From an uncultured Actinomycetes bacterium (GTDB taxonomy: Bacteria; Actinomycetota; Actinomycetes; Nanopelagicales; Nanopelagicaceae), in contig CAIKID010000074.1 in NCBI GenBank assembly GCA_903827345.1, positions 1-14,668 of the forward strand: 14,668 nucleotides of DNA, written 5' to 3'. Numbering within the stretch: position 1 is the stretch's first letter; every line of letters begins with the position of its first letter. Below the pieces are notes generated by a model that saw only the letters and a program-made list of their open reading frames with translations, was not told the origin of the DNA and searched no databases. Shown piece by piece: positions 13,939 to 14,668 of this stretch. The position numbers and the translations under genes were made by a program.

Positions 13939-14668
13939 CGTTGGTCAGAAGCATGGCCCGCGTCATGGGACCTACGCCGCCCGGCATGGGAGCGATATAT
14001 GCGGCAACTTCTGCGACTCCGGGATGAATATCTCCTAAAAGACCGGCATCGGTTCGAGTGATTCCAACATCAAGAACCGTAACACCGACCTTCACCATAT
14101 CTGGAGTTAATAGATGAGCACTTCCTACAGCCGCGACGATGATATCTGCGCGCTTGGTGTGAAAAGCAACATCCTTGGTCGAGGTATGGGTAATCGTCAC
14201 CGTTGCATCATCGCCTTTGCGAGTGAGCAACAAAGAGAGCGGGCGACCGACCGTTAAGCCGCGACCCATAATGACAACTTCAGCTCCTTGAGTGCTGATG
14301 TTGTAACGATGCAAGAGTTCGAGGATTCCCCGAGGTGTACAAGGGAGTGGAGCGGGCTCACCAATCACCAATTTGCCAAGATTGAGAGGATGTAAGCCAT
14401 CAGCATCTTTATCGGGATCGATCGATTCCAAAATCAAATTTGCCGAAATACCCTTAGGGAGCGGTAACTGCACGATATATCCCGTGCACTCCGGAGAATT
14501 GTTGAGATCTTTGATTGCAGCAAGTACATCGGCCTGTGATGCGGTCTCGGGCAAATCGATGCGAATCGATGCGATATCGGGTGCACCGTCAATGTTGGCT
14601 GCATCAACCAAGTCAGCTCCGCGATGGGCCACACCTTCGAGTACCGCTCGGACTATTTCTGGCCGTCC
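13901..14668 (-). CDS. folD: Methylenetetrahydrofolate dehydrogenase/cyclohydrolase (FolD), N-terminus replaced, 5' end outside window
   Basis: FolD interconverts 5,10-methylene- and 10-formyl-tetrahydrofolate with NADP in the cytoplasm. From about position 14554 down to the stop the match is excellent: VQLPLPKG, the substrate-site segment DPDKDADGLHP, CTPRGILELL, the Rossmann segment GRGLTVGRP, DVGITR, GDIHPGV and PMPGGVGPMTRAML. The N-terminal part expected just upstream, including the catalytic YxxxK helix and its following Cys-Glu-x-Gly turn, is missing in all three frames. The frame instead stays open to the window edge with about 32 unrelated residues resembling an FGGY kinase. No true start can be set; GTG at 14632 is only an internal codon. 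As drawn, the product should lack dehydrogenase/cyclohydrolase activity. A chimera artefact is a serious possibility. Confidence 0.85.
   Translation of the reverse strand, partial: GRPEIVRAVLEGVAHRGADLVDAANIDGAPDIASIRIDLPETASQADVLAAIKDLNNSPECTGYIVQLPLPKGISANLILESIDPDKDADGLHPLNLGKLVIGEPAPLPCTPRGILELLHRYNISTQGAEVVIMGRGLTVGRPLSLLLTRKGDDATVTITHTSTKDVAFHTKRADIIVAAVGSAHLLTPDMVKVGVTVLDVGITRTDAGLLGDIHPGVAEVAAYIAPMPGGVGPMTRAMLLTNVVEMAGRASNSR
14554..14573. repeat. Tandem 10-bp repeat at the folD junction
   Basis: AATCGATGCG occurs twice in a row. It coincides with the point where FolD homology stops and kinase-like sequence begins. It codes for the shared peptide SIRID, which makes it a plausible microhomology for recombination or template switching. 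Confidence 0.8.
14575..14668 (-). pseudogene. Fragment resembling the C-terminal domain of an FGGY carbohydrate kinase
   Basis: The residues read GRPEIVRAVLEGVAHRGAD, then LVDAAN and IDGAPDI. In FGGY kinases (glycerol kinase, xylulokinase and relatives) the C-terminal domain carries a helix of the form hhRAxLEGhAxxxxDhhxA, followed by a strand leading to a DGG motif. The fragment matches that helix and strand, then switches to FolD where the GG should come. The recognition is from memory of the family pattern over a short stretch. The kinase would have been transcribed in the same direction, with its 5' part outside the window. Confidence 0.5.

Noticed and set aside
14434..14634. A 66-codon minus-strand ORF overlapping folD in another frame
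   Set aside because: It was checked as a possible frameshifted FolD N-terminus. It contains no YxxxK or other FolD motif and is a shadow of the folD frame.

Overview
The window looks like the chromosome of a low-to-medium GC actinobacterium. The evidence is a folD / DUF3017-like membrane protein / mdh / icd block on the minus strand (an arrangement I associate with Actinobacteria), a possible leaderless promoter, and two ROK regulators beside a CUT1-type sugar ABC importer. A freshwater Nanopelagicales (acI)-type genome, possibly from a metagenome or single cell, would fit, but that placement is inference from gene content and base composition by eye.

Layout. (1) Positions 1-407: a short minus-strand ORF with a clear Sec signal peptide that stops after 93 codons, probably the remnant of an exported protein, divergent from what follows. 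(2) 408-3066: two tandem paralogous ROK-family winged-helix regulators. Each has a palindromic or inverted-repeat element downstream, and the space in front of the second gene holds a perfect 8+2+8 palindrome. (3) 3248-11285: a six-gene plus-strand operon with a sugar-binding protein, two permeases, and three glycoside hydrolases without signal peptides, from families GH15, GH66 and GH31. No ATPase gene is present, so an importer ATPase shared with other loci is presumed to lie elsewhere. A perfect 15-bp hairpin sits exactly at the junction between the binding protein and the first permease. (4) 11286-11412: a convergent, probably bidirectional hairpin terminator. (5) 11413-14668: a minus-strand housekeeping block of icd, mdh (lactate-dehydrogenase-like type), a small membrane protein, and folD.

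How the genes may work together. GH66 enzymes are endo-acting on alpha-1,6-glucan (dextran), single-domain GH15 enzymes include isomaltose/isomaltooligosaccharide exo-glucosidases, and GH31 covers alpha-1,6- and alpha-1,3-active glucosidases. Together with the importer they suggest a pathway that imports sizeable isomaltooligosaccharides or branched or cyclic alpha-1,6/alpha-1,3 glucans and degrades them entirely in the cytoplasm to glucose. A cytoplasmic GH66 is the unusual part, because characterised GH66 enzymes are mostly exported. The two ROK proteins are the obvious candidate repressors.

The strongest anomaly is at the right edge. The folD reading frame has lost its own N-terminus, including the catalytic YxxxK region. 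It is fused in frame to about 32 residues that read like the C-terminal domain of an FGGY carbohydrate kinase, with the switch exactly at a tandem 10-bp repeat. This may be an amplification or assembly chimera, or a real rearrangement. I saw no tRNA, rRNA, CRISPR array or insertion sequence.
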